From Christensenella tenuis (GTDB lineage Bacteria; Bacillota; Clostridia; Christensenellales; Christensenellaceae), in NCBI RefSeq assembly GCF_014287795.1, contig NZ_JACOON010000001.1:248001-312000 (forward strand): DNA of 64,000 nucleotides, given 5' to 3'. Each line of letters begins with the position of its first letter. The stretch's first letter is position 1. Made by a program: the position numbers and the translations under genes. This document shows positions 15,923 through 25,559 of this stretch, piece after piece. Below the pieces are notes generated by a model. That model was not told the origin of the DNA. It saw only the letters and a program-made list of their open reading frames with translations, and made no database searches.

Positions 15923-17157
15923 GCGATATCAAGGATATCAAATTAGCGCCTTCCGGCAAGCAAAAAATTGAGTGGGTTAAGAGATATATGCCTGTTTTAA
16001 AAAGCTTCGAGGAAGAATTTGCGGCGCAAAAACCATTTGATGGTTATAAAATGTGCGTATGCTGCCATCTTGAAGCCAAAACAGCCTACCTGATTCAGGT
16101 GATCCAGGCATGCGGCGCGCAGGTTGCGGCGTGTGCATCGAATCCATTGTCTACACAGGATGATGTAGTCGCGGCACTTGTTGAAGGTGGGGCGGATGTA
16201 TATGCAATCCATGGCGAAACAATGAAGCAATATGATTCACATATCAGGAGTGCACTCGGCACAAAGCCAAATTTGATCGTGGACGACGGTGGTGATGTGA
16301 TCACAATGCTGCATGAGGAATTCCCGGAACTTCTTGCGGATGTAATCGGTGCGAGCGAGGAGACAACGACAGGGGTACTGCGCCTCAAAGCGATGGAAAA
16401 AGCGGGTGAACTTAAAATTCCCGTGATTCCAGTGAATGACGCGCAGTGCAAATATATGTTTGATAACCGATATGGCACCGGGCAGTCTGTTTGGGATGGA
16501 ATCATGCGTACGACAAATCTGATTGTTGCAGGAAAGCGCGTGGTAGTTGCAGGGTATGGCTGGTGTGGGAAAGGCGTTGCAAAACGGGCTGCCGCGCTTG
16601 GCGCACGGGTAATTGTAACGGAAATTGACCATATCAAGGCGACGGAGGCCCTGATGGATGGATTTGACGTAATGAGCATGAACGATGCGGCGGCCCTTGG
16701 AGATATTTTTGTTACCGTCACAGGATGTGAAGATGTTATTGTTGGGCGCCATTTCGATAGAATGAAGGACGGCGTGCTGCTTGCGAATGCAGGGCATTTT
16801 GATTGTGAGGTCAAAGTCTCCGAACTCGCAGAGATGAGCGAGAAAGTCGTTGAGATGAGAAACAACGTGGATGGTTATGTGCAGAAGGATGGAAGAATCT
16901 TAAACGTTATTGCGGGCGGACGTCTTGTAAACTTAGCTTCAGGTGACGGACATCCGGCGGAAATTATGGATATGAGCTTTGCTTTGCAGTTCCTTGCCCA
17001 GAAATACCTAAAAGAAAATTATGATTCGCTGCACCCGGGCCTTTTGAACTTGCCGAAAGACATCGATTACAGCGTAGCGGTAAGAAAACTGAAAGCGATG
17101 GGCGGAACAGTAGATGTACTTACGCCAGAACAGCACAAGTATTTATATGGAGACTAA
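15919..17157 (+). CDS. ahcY: Adenosylhomocysteinase
   Basis: 412 residues, the short archaeal/Thermotoga-like form. The NAD-binding Rossmann motif is GYGWCGKG (near residue 213), with VNDAQCKYMFDNRYGTGQS just before it and ANAGHFDCEV after. It splits S-adenosylhomocysteine into adenosine and homocysteine, recycling the by-product of methyl transfer. Start overlaps the galU stop. It lies directly before mtaD, whose product can deaminate the same substrate or related nucleosides, so the pair forms an SAH-salvage module. Confidence 0.95.
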   Translation: MSDIKDIKLAPSGKQKIEWVKRYMPVLKSFEEEFAAQKPFDGYKMCVCCHLEAKTAYLIQVIQACGAQVAACASNPLSTQDDVVAALVEGGADVYAIHGETMKQYDSHIRSALGTKPNLIVDDGGDVITMLHEEFPELLADVIGASEETTTGVLRLKAMEKAGELKIPVIPVNDAQCKYMFDNRYGTGQSVWDGIMRTTNLIVAGKRVVVAGYGWCGKGVAKRAAALGARVIVTEIDHIKATEALMDGFDVMSMNDAAALGDIFVTVTGCEDVIVGRHFDRMKDGVLLANAGHFDCEVKVSELAEMSEKVVEMRNNVDGYVQKDGRILNVIAGGRLVNLASGDGHPAEIMDMSFALQFLAQKYLKENYDSLHPGLLNLPKDIDYSVAVRKLKAMGGTVDVLTPEQHKYLYGD

Positions 17158-17161
17158 AATT

Positions 17162-18445
17162 ATGGTAGAAATACGTCATGCGACGCTGATTACAAATAAT
17201 GACCGGGATGAAGTAATCAGAGATGCAACAATACAGGTAAAAGATGGAAAGATTGCTTATGCGGGGCAGGGGAAAGCGGCTCCTGAATTTGCCCCAGAAC
17301 GTGTCATTGACGCGCATGGCAACATTATAATGCCTGGTTTTGTGAATATGCATACACATGTCCCTATGAATCTTTTTCGTTCTTATGCAGACGATCTCGA
17401 CCTGATGACATGGCTGAATACCCGGATATTTCCTGCGGAAGACAAACTGACGGAAGAAAGCGCATATTGGGCCAGTATGGCTGCGATGTGCGAGCTTTCC
17501 GCCGCCGGAGTGATTGCCTTCAACGAGATGTATTTTTTTGTCGATTCTATTGCGAGAGCGGCTCAGCAAAGCGGACTGCGCGGAGTTCTTTCACGTGCAG
17601 TAGTAACCCCTGCGCCCGGCGTGGGGGAGCGAATGCTGGAAGAGAGCAAAGAACTGTTTGAAAAATACAACGGGAAAGGGCGGCTAAAAGTCTTTTTATC
17701 ACCACACGCTCAATATACGGTGAACAACGGAATGCTGGAGCAGATTGCAGAGGCGGCAAAGACGCTTGGTACCGGAGTGCATATGCATGTGTCCGAAACA
17801 CGTGGCGAACATGAAACCTGCCTGAAAGAACAGGGAATGACCCCGATTGAACTTTGCCAAAAAGTTGGGTTGCTTGATGTACCGTTCTATGCCGCACATT
17901 GCGTATGGATTGGAGAACATGATATGGAGCTGATGGCGGAATATAATGCAACAGTGCTTTCGTGCCCAAAGAGCAACCTCAAACTTGCGAGCGGGATAGC
18001 GCCGCTGACAGAAATGATGCAAAAAGGCGTAAGGGTGACGCTGGGGACAGATGGCGCCGCATCCAATAACAAGCTCTCCATGTGGGAGGAAATGACTTAC
18101 GCTTCCTTCCTGCAAAAGGGGACAACATACGATCCCAAAACCATGCCTGCAGCACAAACCCTGAAACTTGCTACCCGCTATGGCGCGGAGGCACTAGGCT
18201 TGAATAGCGGAGTGGTTGAGGCAGGCAAGAATGCCGATCTCGTCATGGTGAATACGAATGGAGTCCGGTACACGCCGGATTATGATGAAATATCTTTGGC
18301 CGTATATGCGGGCAGTGATGCGGATGTGTGCATGACGATGGTCGGCGGGGATATTATTTATGAAGACGGAAAATTTGCATTTGCCGACCTTGACGAAGTA
18401 AAAATGAAACTTGCGGAATATGCAGAAAGTATGAAGAAAATTTAA
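17162..18445 (+). CDS. mtaD: 5-methylthioadenosine/S-adenosylhomocysteine deaminase
   Basis: 427 residues of the amidohydrolase superfamily. Metal ligands are seen in MHTHVPM (His64, His66), HMHVSET, and the Asp in LGTDGAASNN. The N-terminal beta-sandwich ends in IMPGFVN. The enzyme deaminates MTA or SAH (and sometimes adenosine) to inosyl derivatives. The ATG at 17162 has GGAG 9 bases upstream at the ahcY stop; an in-frame ATG at 17147 lies inside ahcY. Having both ahcY and mtaD lets the cell hydrolyse SAH directly or deaminate it first. Confidence 0.9.
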   Translation: MVEIRHATLITNNDRDEVIRDATIQVKDGKIAYAGQGKAAPEFAPERVIDAHGNIIMPGFVNMHTHVPMNLFRSYADDLDLMTWLNTRIFPAEDKLTEESAYWASMAAMCELSAAGVIAFNEMYFFVDSIARAAQQSGLRGVLSRAVVTPAPGVGERMLEESKELFEKYNGKGRLKVFLSPHAQYTVNNGMLEQIAEAAKTLGTGVHMHVSETRGEHETCLKEQGMTPIELCQKVGLLDVPFYAAHCVWIGEHDMELMAEYNATVLSCPKSNLKLASGIAPLTEMMQKGVRVTLGTDGAASNNKLSMWEEMTYASFLQKGTTYDPKTMPAAQTLKLATRYGAEALGLNSGVVEAGKNADLVMVNTNGVRYTPDYDEISLAVYAGSDADVCMTMVGGDIIYEDGKFAFADLDEVKMKLAEYAESMKKI

Positions 18446-18457
18446 AGGTTAAAACTT

Positions 18458-20296
18458 ATGCGGAAAAAGTCCACCATTATTCTGATTTTTATCATGGTAG
18501 CAGCATTGCTGCTCGTTTCTTGTGCACAGGAAGGAGTGCCCTCTACGACGGAACCGGAAGAGAAGCAGGTAAAAGGAACCGTTACCGGAGGGGATGCCTC
18601 CCTTGGCGAAACTGTGAACCTGAAAGATATCAATGTAGAACAACAGGGCGAAAATACGGTTGTTACGATGTATTTTTTAAATGGATCGCGTGTCGCCGGG
18701 GTTGATGAATCCAAGATATCCGCCGTACCAGAATACAGCGTGCAAATGCTTTCCGCGCCTTTTCGGATGCAAGTTGATCTTTCCGTTGGTTTTTGGGATT
18801 ATGCTGAAAATAATGAAACCTACAGCAATAGTGTACTGTATGGGCTGTTTAATACGATTCATTCGGACAGCCAAGGGAAACTTTCGGTTTTCTTTCAATT
18901 AAATGAACATGTGGAGGCTACGCTGAAAGAGGAAGGAGATAAACTGGTATTTACCCTTACTCCTAGTCCGCAGGCAGGGCAGGAAGCATATTTTGTCGGA
19001 CTGAATGCATATGAAGCCTACGAGCAGAGCCTTATCCCGGAAGATACTGGTCTCACGCCTACAATGTGTGACGGCCTTGCCGATATTATGTTGATTTCAT
19101 CGCCGCTTAAGGATGAAGCGTCAGCGAAAAAACTTGCTGAAGAAATCGATTTAAAAATTGCAAATACGGTTCCCGCTAAGAAGGCATATTCATTTTCAAT
19201 GGAGACGACCGCGCTCCCGGCTTACAACAGGGATGCAGACGCAGAATCCGTGAAGGAAGAACCCGTCGTATTGAAGGACGGCACCCCAACCCCTCTGCCA
19301 GTTCTGGTTGAAAACGGACGGTATCTTTGTACAACCGGTAAAGGTAATATTATCTACGCCCGTTCTTATGTTCCAAGCAGCGGGGAGGATATGGAACAAG
19401 TATTGAAAGAAAAGTTGTGGATGATAGAAACCAATGGCAAAAAAACACAGCTTGAACTTCCGGATTTTTATAGTGTAGAAAAAGCAGCGGTTTCGGCGGA
19501 TGGCCGTTATATTGGAATCTTGGATTCCGGAATCGAAAATAAAGTTCTCTATGTGTATGATACGGAAGAGAATATTTTACACAACTTGGGAGAAGAAGGC
19601 CTTGGTACGATCACAACATCTTTTGCATGGGATGCGGAGAGGCCAATTGTATATGCAATGTCAGGCCTTGGCACATCGCAGGGAGCAAGTGCGCTCCAGC
19701 TTGTGAAGTATGATTTTTCCAAGGAAGCCGGCAACCGTGTGGATGCCATCGGCGGAGACATGCCAGGGGCGGACAGCCGGATTGCGCTGGTAAATGGGAA
19801 AATTTACTTTGCCGATAAAGAGGAGGCAAAGATATATTCGCTGGACTTGGCAACGGAAATGAGGGAAGAAGTAGCACAGGGAATTGATTTTGCGGTAGCG
19901 CCGGATGGCAATAATATCGCAGCAGTCGTTCCGGTTGTAGAAGAAGGAGGAGAGCTAGGCGGATCGCTTACCTTCAACATTGTGTTAACTAATCTCTCCA
20001 CAAAAGAGCAGACGGAAATCATGCGGGGAATTGGCGAAGGGGAAAGCCCTAGCATTGGATTTGATGCCGGAAGCGATATCCTCTATTTTACGACCTATTC
20101 ATATGAAGGAACAACGCCACAATATCAGGTTGCCGTTCTGGAATATTCGATTTCGGCTTCAGAGCTATCCTTGCTCGAGTATTCCAAGACAGAACGCATC
20201 ATGCCGGGGTTAAATGCAGGAGAAATTTATATTATTAATTACTATAGCCAGAATGAAGACAGTTTTTATGTCACCTATGTCCAGACAGAAAAATAA
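18458..20296 (+). CDS. Lipoprotein with AMIN-like domain and C-terminal beta-propeller
   Basis: 612 residues, starting 12 bases after mtaD. Signal peptide with lipobox LLVSC (Cys22). Residues about 48-168 look like an AMIN domain (short beta repeats with INVEQQGENTVVTMYFLNG and a closing LVFTLTP). Residues about 172-230 resemble a SPOR-type fold (YFVGLNAYEAYEQ ... DIMLISSPLKDEASAKKLAEEI). From about 280 on, repeated four-strand blades (AAVSADGRYIGIL, FAVAPDGNNIAAV, SIGFDAGSDILYF) indicate a TolB-like beta-propeller. AMIN and SPOR domains bind peptidoglycan, so an envelope role is likely; the propeller target is unknown. Domain calls are by eye. Confidence 0.7.
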   Translation: MRKKSTIILIFIMVAALLLVSCAQEGVPSTTEPEEKQVKGTVTGGDASLGETVNLKDINVEQQGENTVVTMYFLNGSRVAGVDESKISAVPEYSVQMLSAPFRMQVDLSVGFWDYAENNETYSNSVLYGLFNTIHSDSQGKLSVFFQLNEHVEATLKEEGDKLVFTLTPSPQAGQEAYFVGLNAYEAYEQSLIPEDTGLTPTMCDGLADIMLISSPLKDEASAKKLAEEIDLKIANTVPAKKAYSFSMETTALPAYNRDADAESVKEEPVVLKDGTPTPLPVLVENGRYLCTTGKGNIIYARSYVPSSGEDMEQVLKEKLWMIETNGKKTQLELPDFYSVEKAAVSADGRYIGILDSGIENKVLYVYDTEENILHNLGEEGLGTITTSFAWDAERPIVYAMSGLGTSQGASALQLVKYDFSKEAGNRVDAIGGDMPGADSRIALVNGKIYFADKEEAKIYSLDLATEMREEVAQGIDFAVAPDGNNIAAVVPVVEEGGELGGSLTFNIVLTNLSTKEQTEIMRGIGEGESPSIGFDAGSDILYFTTYSYEGTTPQYQVAVLEYSISASELSLLEYSKTERIMPGLNAGEIYIINYYSQNEDSFYVTYVQTEK

Positions 20297-20399
20297 TCTA
20301 TCCAAAGCCGTCTTGCAGTATTTATTGTCTTGAAGGTACCGGGCATTTTTCTGTTGTGCTGCTTAAGGCCGGATTTTATTGGCGAGGTATGGAATCTAT

Positions 20400-21881
20400 A
20401 TGAAAACACTCTTAATTGCCGTAAATTCAAGCTATGTACATACTAATCCGGCGGTGCGCTCCCTTGCTTCGGCAGGCTCTATTCCTTTTGCGGAATTTAA
20501 TATCAATCAGGACAGCCATCATGTTTTGGGAAATATTTTGTCTTATGCGGCGGAAATTGTCGCTTTTTCCTGTTATATCTGGAATATAGGATATGTGCTT
20601 CGTCTTGCTGAGGATTTGAAAAAGGCCTGCCCGGAAGTGACTGTGATCTTCGGAGGACCGGAAGCTTCTTTTCGTGCCGAAGAAATGCTAGAGTATTGGT
20701 TTGTAGATTATGTGTTGCGCGGAGAGGCAGAAGAAAGCCTAAATGAACTGTTGGAAGAACTTAGGCAGGAAAAAGCAGTCAAAACCAGAGGGGCTTTATA
20801 TAAAGAGTCAGGTAAACTAAAAGGAAATAACGAATACCGGATAATAGATAGTATGTATCTGCTTCCGGCTCCTTTTTCCGCAGGCGATGAATATGATGAA
20901 AACAAGATTTATTATTACGAATCGTCAAGGGGGTGCCCTTTTTCTTGTGCATACTGTATGTCTGGCAATCTCAAAGGTACAGTACGCGAAAAGTCGTTTG
21001 ACCAAGTAAAAAGGGAATTGAAGGTTTTCGTAAAGCATGGCGTGAGGCTTGTCAAATTTACTGATCGTACTTTCAATGCGAACAAGGAACGCGCTAAAAA
21101 TATAATTCGCTTTATCTTAGACGAAACAGAAAATACCTGCTTCCATTTTGAAGTAGCGCTGGACTTAATGGATGAGGAAATGGTTTCTCTTTTGCGCAGT
21201 GCACCGATGGGAAAAATCCAGCTCGAAGCAGGCGTACAGTCTACAAATTCCCGTACGCTTGCAGCCATCATGCGCAGGATGAATCTGGACCGGCTGAAAG
21301 AAAATGCAAGTTCTATACTGGATTCAGGCAATATTCATCTTCATCTCGATTTAATTGCCGGATTGCCCTATGAAAGTCTAGACAGTTTTCGCACATCTTT
21401 TAACGAAGTATACAGCCTCTATCCGGATGCACTCCAGCTTGGGTTCCTCAAATTGCTTCCTGGAACTGCCCTGCGGCGTGAAGCGGGGAAATATGGCATT
21501 GTTTATAGGAGTTATGCGCCTTACGAAGTGATTTGTACAAGCGATATTTCGGCGCGGGAATTACTTTTTTTAAAAGGAATTGAACTGATGTTAAACCGTT
21601 ATTACAACACGGGGCGGGCAAGGCAGGCGTTCGATTTTCTGACGAGAAATAAGATTGTTGCTCCCTTTACGCTTTATGAAAATTTATATATATTTTGTGA
21701 GCAGGAAAAATATGCGGCGCGGCCACTGAGTGCAAAAAATCAGTTCGTTGTGCTGATTGAATATGCAAAAAAGTATCTGCCATCTTCTCGTTTGGAAGAA
21801 TTTTTTGCGCTGCTGCGCACGGATTACGACCGTACAAAAATCAAAGGGCAAATCCCGGAAGAATTATCAAAATTTGTTTAA
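20400..21881 (+). CDS. B12-binding-type radical SAM protein (DUF4080)
   Basis: 493 residues. N-terminal cobalamin-binding-like Rossmann region (residues 1-130, with FGGPEAS), then the radical SAM core with the cluster motif CPFSCAYC (CX3CX2C) after YYYESSRG, and a C-terminal helical DUF4080 region. Such proteins are frequent in Clostridia; none has a firmly assigned reaction to my knowledge. ATG at 20400 with GAGGT 12 bases upstream. It stands between the SAH-salvage operon and the heat-shock operon. Confidence 0.85.
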   Translation: MKTLLIAVNSSYVHTNPAVRSLASAGSIPFAEFNINQDSHHVLGNILSYAAEIVAFSCYIWNIGYVLRLAEDLKKACPEVTVIFGGPEASFRAEEMLEYWFVDYVLRGEAEESLNELLEELRQEKAVKTRGALYKESGKLKGNNEYRIIDSMYLLPAPFSAGDEYDENKIYYYESSRGCPFSCAYCMSGNLKGTVREKSFDQVKRELKVFVKHGVRLVKFTDRTFNANKERAKNIIRFILDETENTCFHFEVALDLMDEEMVSLLRSAPMGKIQLEAGVQSTNSRTLAAIMRRMNLDRLKENASSILDSGNIHLHLDLIAGLPYESLDSFRTSFNEVYSLYPDALQLGFLKLLPGTALRREAGKYGIVYRSYAPYEVICTSDISARELLFLKGIELMLNRYYNTGRARQAFDFLTRNKIVAPFTLYENLYIFCEQEKYAARPLSAKNQFVVLIEYAKKYLPSSRLEEFFALLRTDYDRTKIKGQIPEELSKFV

Positions 21882-21889
21882 AAAACCTG

Positions 21890-21917
21890 TTTACATTATC
21901 AGGATTTCGGTTATAAT
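21890..21917 (+). promoter_or_regulatory. Promoter of the ctsR operon
   Basis: -35 TTTACA (21890-21895), 16-base spacer, -10 TATAAT (21912-21917), placed between the radical SAM gene and ctsR. Confidence 0.8.
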
Positions 21918-21926
21918 TAAAACAAA

Positions 21927-21943
21927 GGTCAAAGAAAGTCAAA
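21927..21943 (+). promoter_or_regulatory. CtsR operator
   Basis: GGTCAAAGAAAGTCAAA matches the known CtsR heptad direct repeat (GGTCAAA-NAN-RGTCAAA) and overlaps the expected transcription start, so CtsR should repress its own operon. Confidence 0.9.
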
Positions 21944-21959
21944 GATAGGAGGGCGAAAA

Positions 21960-22427
21960 ATGTCGGTACTGAGCGACCACATTGAGAATTTCATCAAAGA
22001 GTTGATGACAGAAGCGGACGGCATGGCGGAGCTTCAGCGAAATGAACTGGCACAGAAATTTAACTGTGCGCCGTCGCAGATCAACTACGTGCTGACCACA
22101 AGATTTTCGCCAAACCGGGGATATATCACTCAGTCCCGAAGAGGTGGAGGCGGATATATCCGGGTGATACGTTTGAACATTGATAAATGCGATTATGTTT
22201 CACAAGTGATCGAACAAAATCTGAGGCATGGGATCAACATGCGGCAGGCGGCGGAGCTGATTGAAGGGCTTGTGCAGACTGGGCTCATTGGGAACGGAAT
22301 AAAAAATATACTGCTCGCAGCAATTTCTGACAGAGCGCTTGTTGCCGCACCGGAACAAAGGAATGAATTGAGAAGCTCGATCTTAAGAGAAGTTTTAGCT
22401 TCTGTTCTATTAAAGGAGGACGAATAA
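21960..22427 (+). CDS. ctsR: Transcriptional regulator CtsR
   Basis: 155 residues, full length. The winged-helix N-terminus (SDHIENFIKELM ... LAQKFNCAPSQINYVLTTRF) carries the basic wing with the glycine-rich RRGGGGYIRV, the thermosensing tetraglycine loop. It represses class III heat-shock genes by binding the tandem heptad just upstream. AGGAGGG precedes the ATG at 21960. Followed by mcsA after one base. Confidence 0.96.
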   Translation: MSVLSDHIENFIKELMTEADGMAELQRNELAQKFNCAPSQINYVLTTRFSPNRGYITQSRRGGGGYIRVIRLNIDKCDYVSQVIEQNLRHGINMRQAAELIEGLVQTGLIGNGIKNILLAAISDRALVAAPEQRNELRSSILREVLASVLLKEDE

Positions 22428-22428
22428 T

Positions 22429-22899
22429 ATGTTATGTGATAAATGTAAGCAGAGGGAAGCAAATGTTCATATCAAACAAAGCATCAATGGTATGACTACA
22501 GAAAGGAATTTGTGTGAAGTTTGTGCGCGGGAAGAAGAAGGGCTGATGGGCGCCTTTTCCATGGATCATTTTTTCAATGACTTATTCGCGACCAGTTTGC
22601 TAAAACGTGGATCGAGGCGAATGGGCAGCATGTTTGATATGGCGCCTCAGCTTCAGAAGGCAGGAAGCGACCGCTATAATGCAGAGTTTGTGGGAGTGGA
22701 TCAACCGTTCGAAAGCGGAATTGAGCTGCCGAAAATTAACTTGGATCCAAAGAAACAAGAAAAAAGGAAAGCGGAAGTGGAAAAAGATGGCCTGAAAGCA
22801 CAGCTTGAACAGGCAATCAAAGAAGAAAATTATGAAAAAGCTGCGGAGATACGCGACTTAATGAAAAAGAAGAAAGAGAAAAGTGATGAAACGGCTTAA
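22429..22899 (+). CDS. mcsA: McsA-like zinc-finger/UVR protein, short form
   Basis: 156 residues. N-terminal CX2C pairs CDKC and CEVC form one zinc finger. A UVR motif closes the protein (LEQAIKEENYEKAAEIRDLM). Bacillus subtilis McsA is about 185 residues and has a second pair of CX2C motifs in the middle; here that part is replaced by a Cys-free segment. In Bacillus, McsA activates the arginine kinase McsB. No mcsB follows here, so this protein may only act as a ClpC or CtsR adaptor (inference). Start is GGAGGACG-preceded ATG at 22429. Confidence 0.88.
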   Translation: MLCDKCKQREANVHIKQSINGMTTERNLCEVCAREEEGLMGAFSMDHFFNDLFATSLLKRGSRRMGSMFDMAPQLQKAGSDRYNAEFVGVDQPFESGIELPKINLDPKKQEKRKAEVEKDGLKAQLEQAIKEENYEKAAEIRDLMKKKKEKSDETA

Positions 22900-22972
22900 G
22901 TTGTTTTAACAAAGAAAATGGCGGTTACATTATAGCCAGAAGAAGCCGTTTTGTAACAGAAAGAATAGGCGC

Positions 22973-23019
22973 ACCGCTCGCCGGAACAGCGGTACCTCTT
23001 GCGGAAGCTCCGCGGAGGT
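22973..23019 (+). promoter_or_regulatory. Two tandem hairpins before clpC
   Basis: ACCGCT (22973-22978) pairs with AGCGGT (22988-22993). Directly after it ACCTC-TT-GCGG (22994-23004) pairs with CCGC-G-GAGGT (23010-23019). They fill the gap where mcsB usually lies and end just before the clpC ribosome site GGGAGG (23024-23029). Possible RNA-processing or translation-control element. Confidence 0.5.
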
Positions 23020-23034
23020 TTAAGGGAGGACAAT

Positions 23035-25464
23035 ATGGACAATATGTCAAGATTTACTGCAGGTGCGCAGGAAGCTGTCAATCAGGCGGCACAGTTCGCC
23101 AGCAGCATGGGAGAAAATTATGTAGGAACGGAACATCTGCTTCTCGGGCTGGTTCTCGAGGGGGGAACTGCGGCGGAAATTCTGAGAAAACAGGGAATTG
23201 ATGCTGACAAGGCGGCAGAATATATTCGTTCTGTCTCAACGGACGGTGGCTATGGAAATCCGCAGGTGATTGGATATACGCCCCGGACCAAAAAAATTAT
23301 TGAAATGAGCGTAGCGTTTTCACGGCAACTCGGACAGAATTTTATTGGAACAGAGCATATGCTGCTTGCAATTATCAATGAACGTGAAAGTATGGGTTTC
23401 CGCATGTTGCACGACCTCGGGGCAGACCTGGCGGCCATGCAGCAGGAAATACTTGCCGTTGCGCAGGGAGCGCCGGTAAGCGGCGATGAAAATCCAAAGT
23501 CGTCTACGCCGAAGTTGGACAAATTTGGCCGTGATCTTACGCTTGCGGCAAAGAATGGAGAACTTGATCCGGTAATTGGACGTTCAGAAGAAATCGAACG
23601 GATCATCCAGATATTGAGCCGCCGTACAAAAAACAATCCCGTTTTAATCGGCGAACCGGGCGTCGGTAAGTCCGCGATTGCGGAAGGACTTGCGGAAAAG
23701 ATCGTAGAAGGCAATATTCCCGATATGCTGAAAAATAAGCGTGTCGTGATGCTTGACCTTGCCGGAATGCTGGCGGGTTCCAAATTCCGCGGTGAGTTTG
23801 AAGAACGGTTAAAAGATGCGCTTGATGAACTGAAAAAAGCGGGTGATGTGATCATGTTTATTGATGAACTTCACACGTTGATCGGCGCAGGTGCGGCAGA
23901 AGGCGCAATGGATGCGGCAAACATCTTAAAACCGATGCTTGCACGCGGTGAAATCCAGGTAATCGGCGCGACGACAATTGACGAATACAGGAAGCATATT
24001 GAAAAGGATGCAGCTCTTGAACGGCGGTTCCAGCCGGTAAACGTCGGCGAACCCACACCGGAAGAGGCCTTGCAAATCCTGGAGGGCCTGCGTGACAGGT
24101 ATGAAGCGCATCACAAGGTAACGATTACGGATGAAGCCCTGAAAGCAGCCGTTGACCTTTCTACGCGGTATATTATGGATCGGTTCCTGCCGGACAAGGC
24201 AATCGACCTGATTGATGAGGCAGCCTCAAAGGTGAGAATCTCCATGTTCACTTCTCCACCAGACCTGAGGGAATTGGAAGAGAAGCTGGAAGGCATTGGG
24301 AAAGAAAAAGAAAGCGCGATTGCGCATGAAGATTTTGAGAAGGCGGCAAAGCTGAGGGATGAAGAAGCCGACATCAAACGCGATATCGAACATTGTTCTG
24401 AGGAATGGCGCAAGGCTGTTGCCAAGGAAAAAGGCGTTGTTACGGAAGAAGATATTGCGCAGATTATCTCTAGTTGGACGCACGTTCCGGTCAGCAAGTT
24501 GACGGAAGATGAAAGCAAGAAATTGCTTAACCTTGAAAATATGCTGCATGAACGTGTAATCGGGCAGGATGAGGCGGTTTCCGCTGTCGCTAAGGCGATC
24601 CGCCGGGCACGGGCAGGACTGAAGGACCCGGCAAGGCCAATTGGTTCGTTTATCTTCCTTGGCCCCACGGGCGTGGGTAAAACAGAGCTGACCAAGGCGC
24701 TGGCTGCGGCAATGTTTGGCGATGAAAATGCAATGATTCGTCTCGATATGTCGGAGTACATGGAGAAACACTCCGTATCAAAGCTGGTTGGCTCGCCTCC
24801 GGGATATGTCGGCTATGATGAAGGCGGACAGCTGACACAAGCGGTTCGGACCAAGCCGTATTCAGTGGTACTGTTTGATGAAATCGAAAAAGCACATCCG
24901 GATGTGTTCAATATGTTGCTTCAGGTTTTGGAAGACGGACGGTTGACGGATTCCAAGGGCCGGACAGTCGACTTTAAAAACACAATCATTATCATGACAT
25001 CCAATGTGGGTGCGCATGAGATTGCGGCAAACAAGATCGGCTTTGGCAAGGAAAGCGACAAAGATATGGAGCAGTTGAAAGAATACGATGAGATGAAAGA
25101 GCGGATGATGGAAGCGCTGAAAAATACTTTCCGTCCGGAATTCATCAACAGGATTGACGATATTATCGTATTCCATAAGCTGACGGAAAAGGATACGGAG
25201 CAGATTGCAGAACTGATGCTGAACAGTGTCATCAAGAGACTGCATGACAGGGAAATTGATCTGACGTATACAAAGGATGCGGCAAAACTGATGGCGAAAG
25301 ATGGGATGAGCGACCAGTATGGTGCACGGCCGCTGCGCAGGATGATTCAGCAGACCGTAGAAGATAAGCTTTCCGAAGAAATCCTTGCAGGAAAGATTAA
25401 CATTGGCGACAAAGTTAAGATGTTTGTAGAAAACGGAGATGTTGCATTTAAAAAAGAAAATTGA
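23035..25464 (+). CDS. clpC: ATP-dependent Clp protease ATP-binding subunit ClpC
   Basis: 809 residues. Two N-terminal Clp_N repeats (about 1-145), AAA+ module 1 with Walker A GEPGVGKS, a middle domain with a UVR-like [14 protein letters not shown], and AAA+ module 2 with Walker A GPTGVGKT and Walker [15 protein letters not shown]. It unfolds substrates for ClpP and in Firmicutes degrades CtsR and misfolded proteins. The ATG at 23035 has GGGAGG 6 bases upstream; an upstream in-frame extension to 22999 lies in a hairpin and is rejected. Last gene of the CtsR operon; clpP is not in the window. Confidence 0.96.
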   Translation: MDNMSRFTAGAQEAVNQAAQFASSMGENYVGTEHLLLGLVLEGGTAAEILRKQGIDADKAAEYIRSVSTDGGYGNPQVIGYTPRTKKIIEMSVAFSRQLGQNFIGTEHMLLAIINERESMGFRMLHDLGADLAAMQQEILAVAQGAPVSGDENPKSSTPKLDKFGRDLTLAAKNGELDPVIGRSEEIERIIQILSRRTKNNPVLIGEPGVGKSAIAEGLAEKIVEGNIPDMLKNKRVVMLDLAGMLAGSKFRGEFEERLKDALDELKKAGDVIMFIDELHTLIGAGAAEGAMDAANILKPMLARGEIQVIGATTIDEYRKHIEKDAALERRFQPVNVGEPTPEEALQILEGLRDRYEAHHKVTITDEALKAAVDLSTRYIMDRFLPDKAIDLIDEAASKVRISMFTSPPDLRELEEKLEGIGKEKESAIAHEDFEKAAKLRDEEADIKRDIEHCSEEWRKAVAKEKGVVTEEDIAQIISSWTHVPVSKLTEDESKKLLNLENMLHERVIGQDEAVSAVAKAIRRARAGLKDPARPIGSFIFLGPTGVGKTELTKALAAAMFGDENAMIRLDMSEYMEKHSVSKLVGSPPGYVGYDEGGQLTQAVRTKPYSVVLFDEIEKAHPDVFNMLLQVLEDGRLTDSKGRTVDFKNTIIIMTSNVGAHEIAANKIGFGKESDKDMEQLKEYDEMKERMMEALKNTFRPEFINRIDDIIVFHKLTEKDTEQIAELMLNSVIKRLHDREIDLTYTKDAAKLMAKDGMSDQYGARPLRRMIQQTVEDKLSEEILAGKINIGDKVKMFVENGDVAFKKEN

Positions 25465-25470
25465 TATAAT
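25442..25470 (+). promoter_or_regulatory. Promoter of the TagO/WecA-like gene
   Basis: -35 TTGCAT (25442-25447), 17-base spacer, -10 TATAAT (25465-25470) with upstream TGA (extended -10). The -35 lies in the last codons of clpC. Confidence 0.75.
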
Positions 25471-25479
25471 GTAGCAAAG

Positions 25480-25514
25480 CACAAGTGCGGCAAAGATGAT
25501 TTGCCGCTCTTGTG
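25480..25514 (+). terminator. Long hairpin after clpC
   Basis: CACAAG-T-GCGGCAAA pairs with TTTGCCGC-T-CTTGTG around GATGA. There is no clean T run, so it may instead be a 5'-leader hairpin of the next transcript. Confidence 0.5.
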
Positions 25515-25559
25515 ATATTTGCTCACAATTTACGGATCGGAAAGAGGAAACGTTCTATT

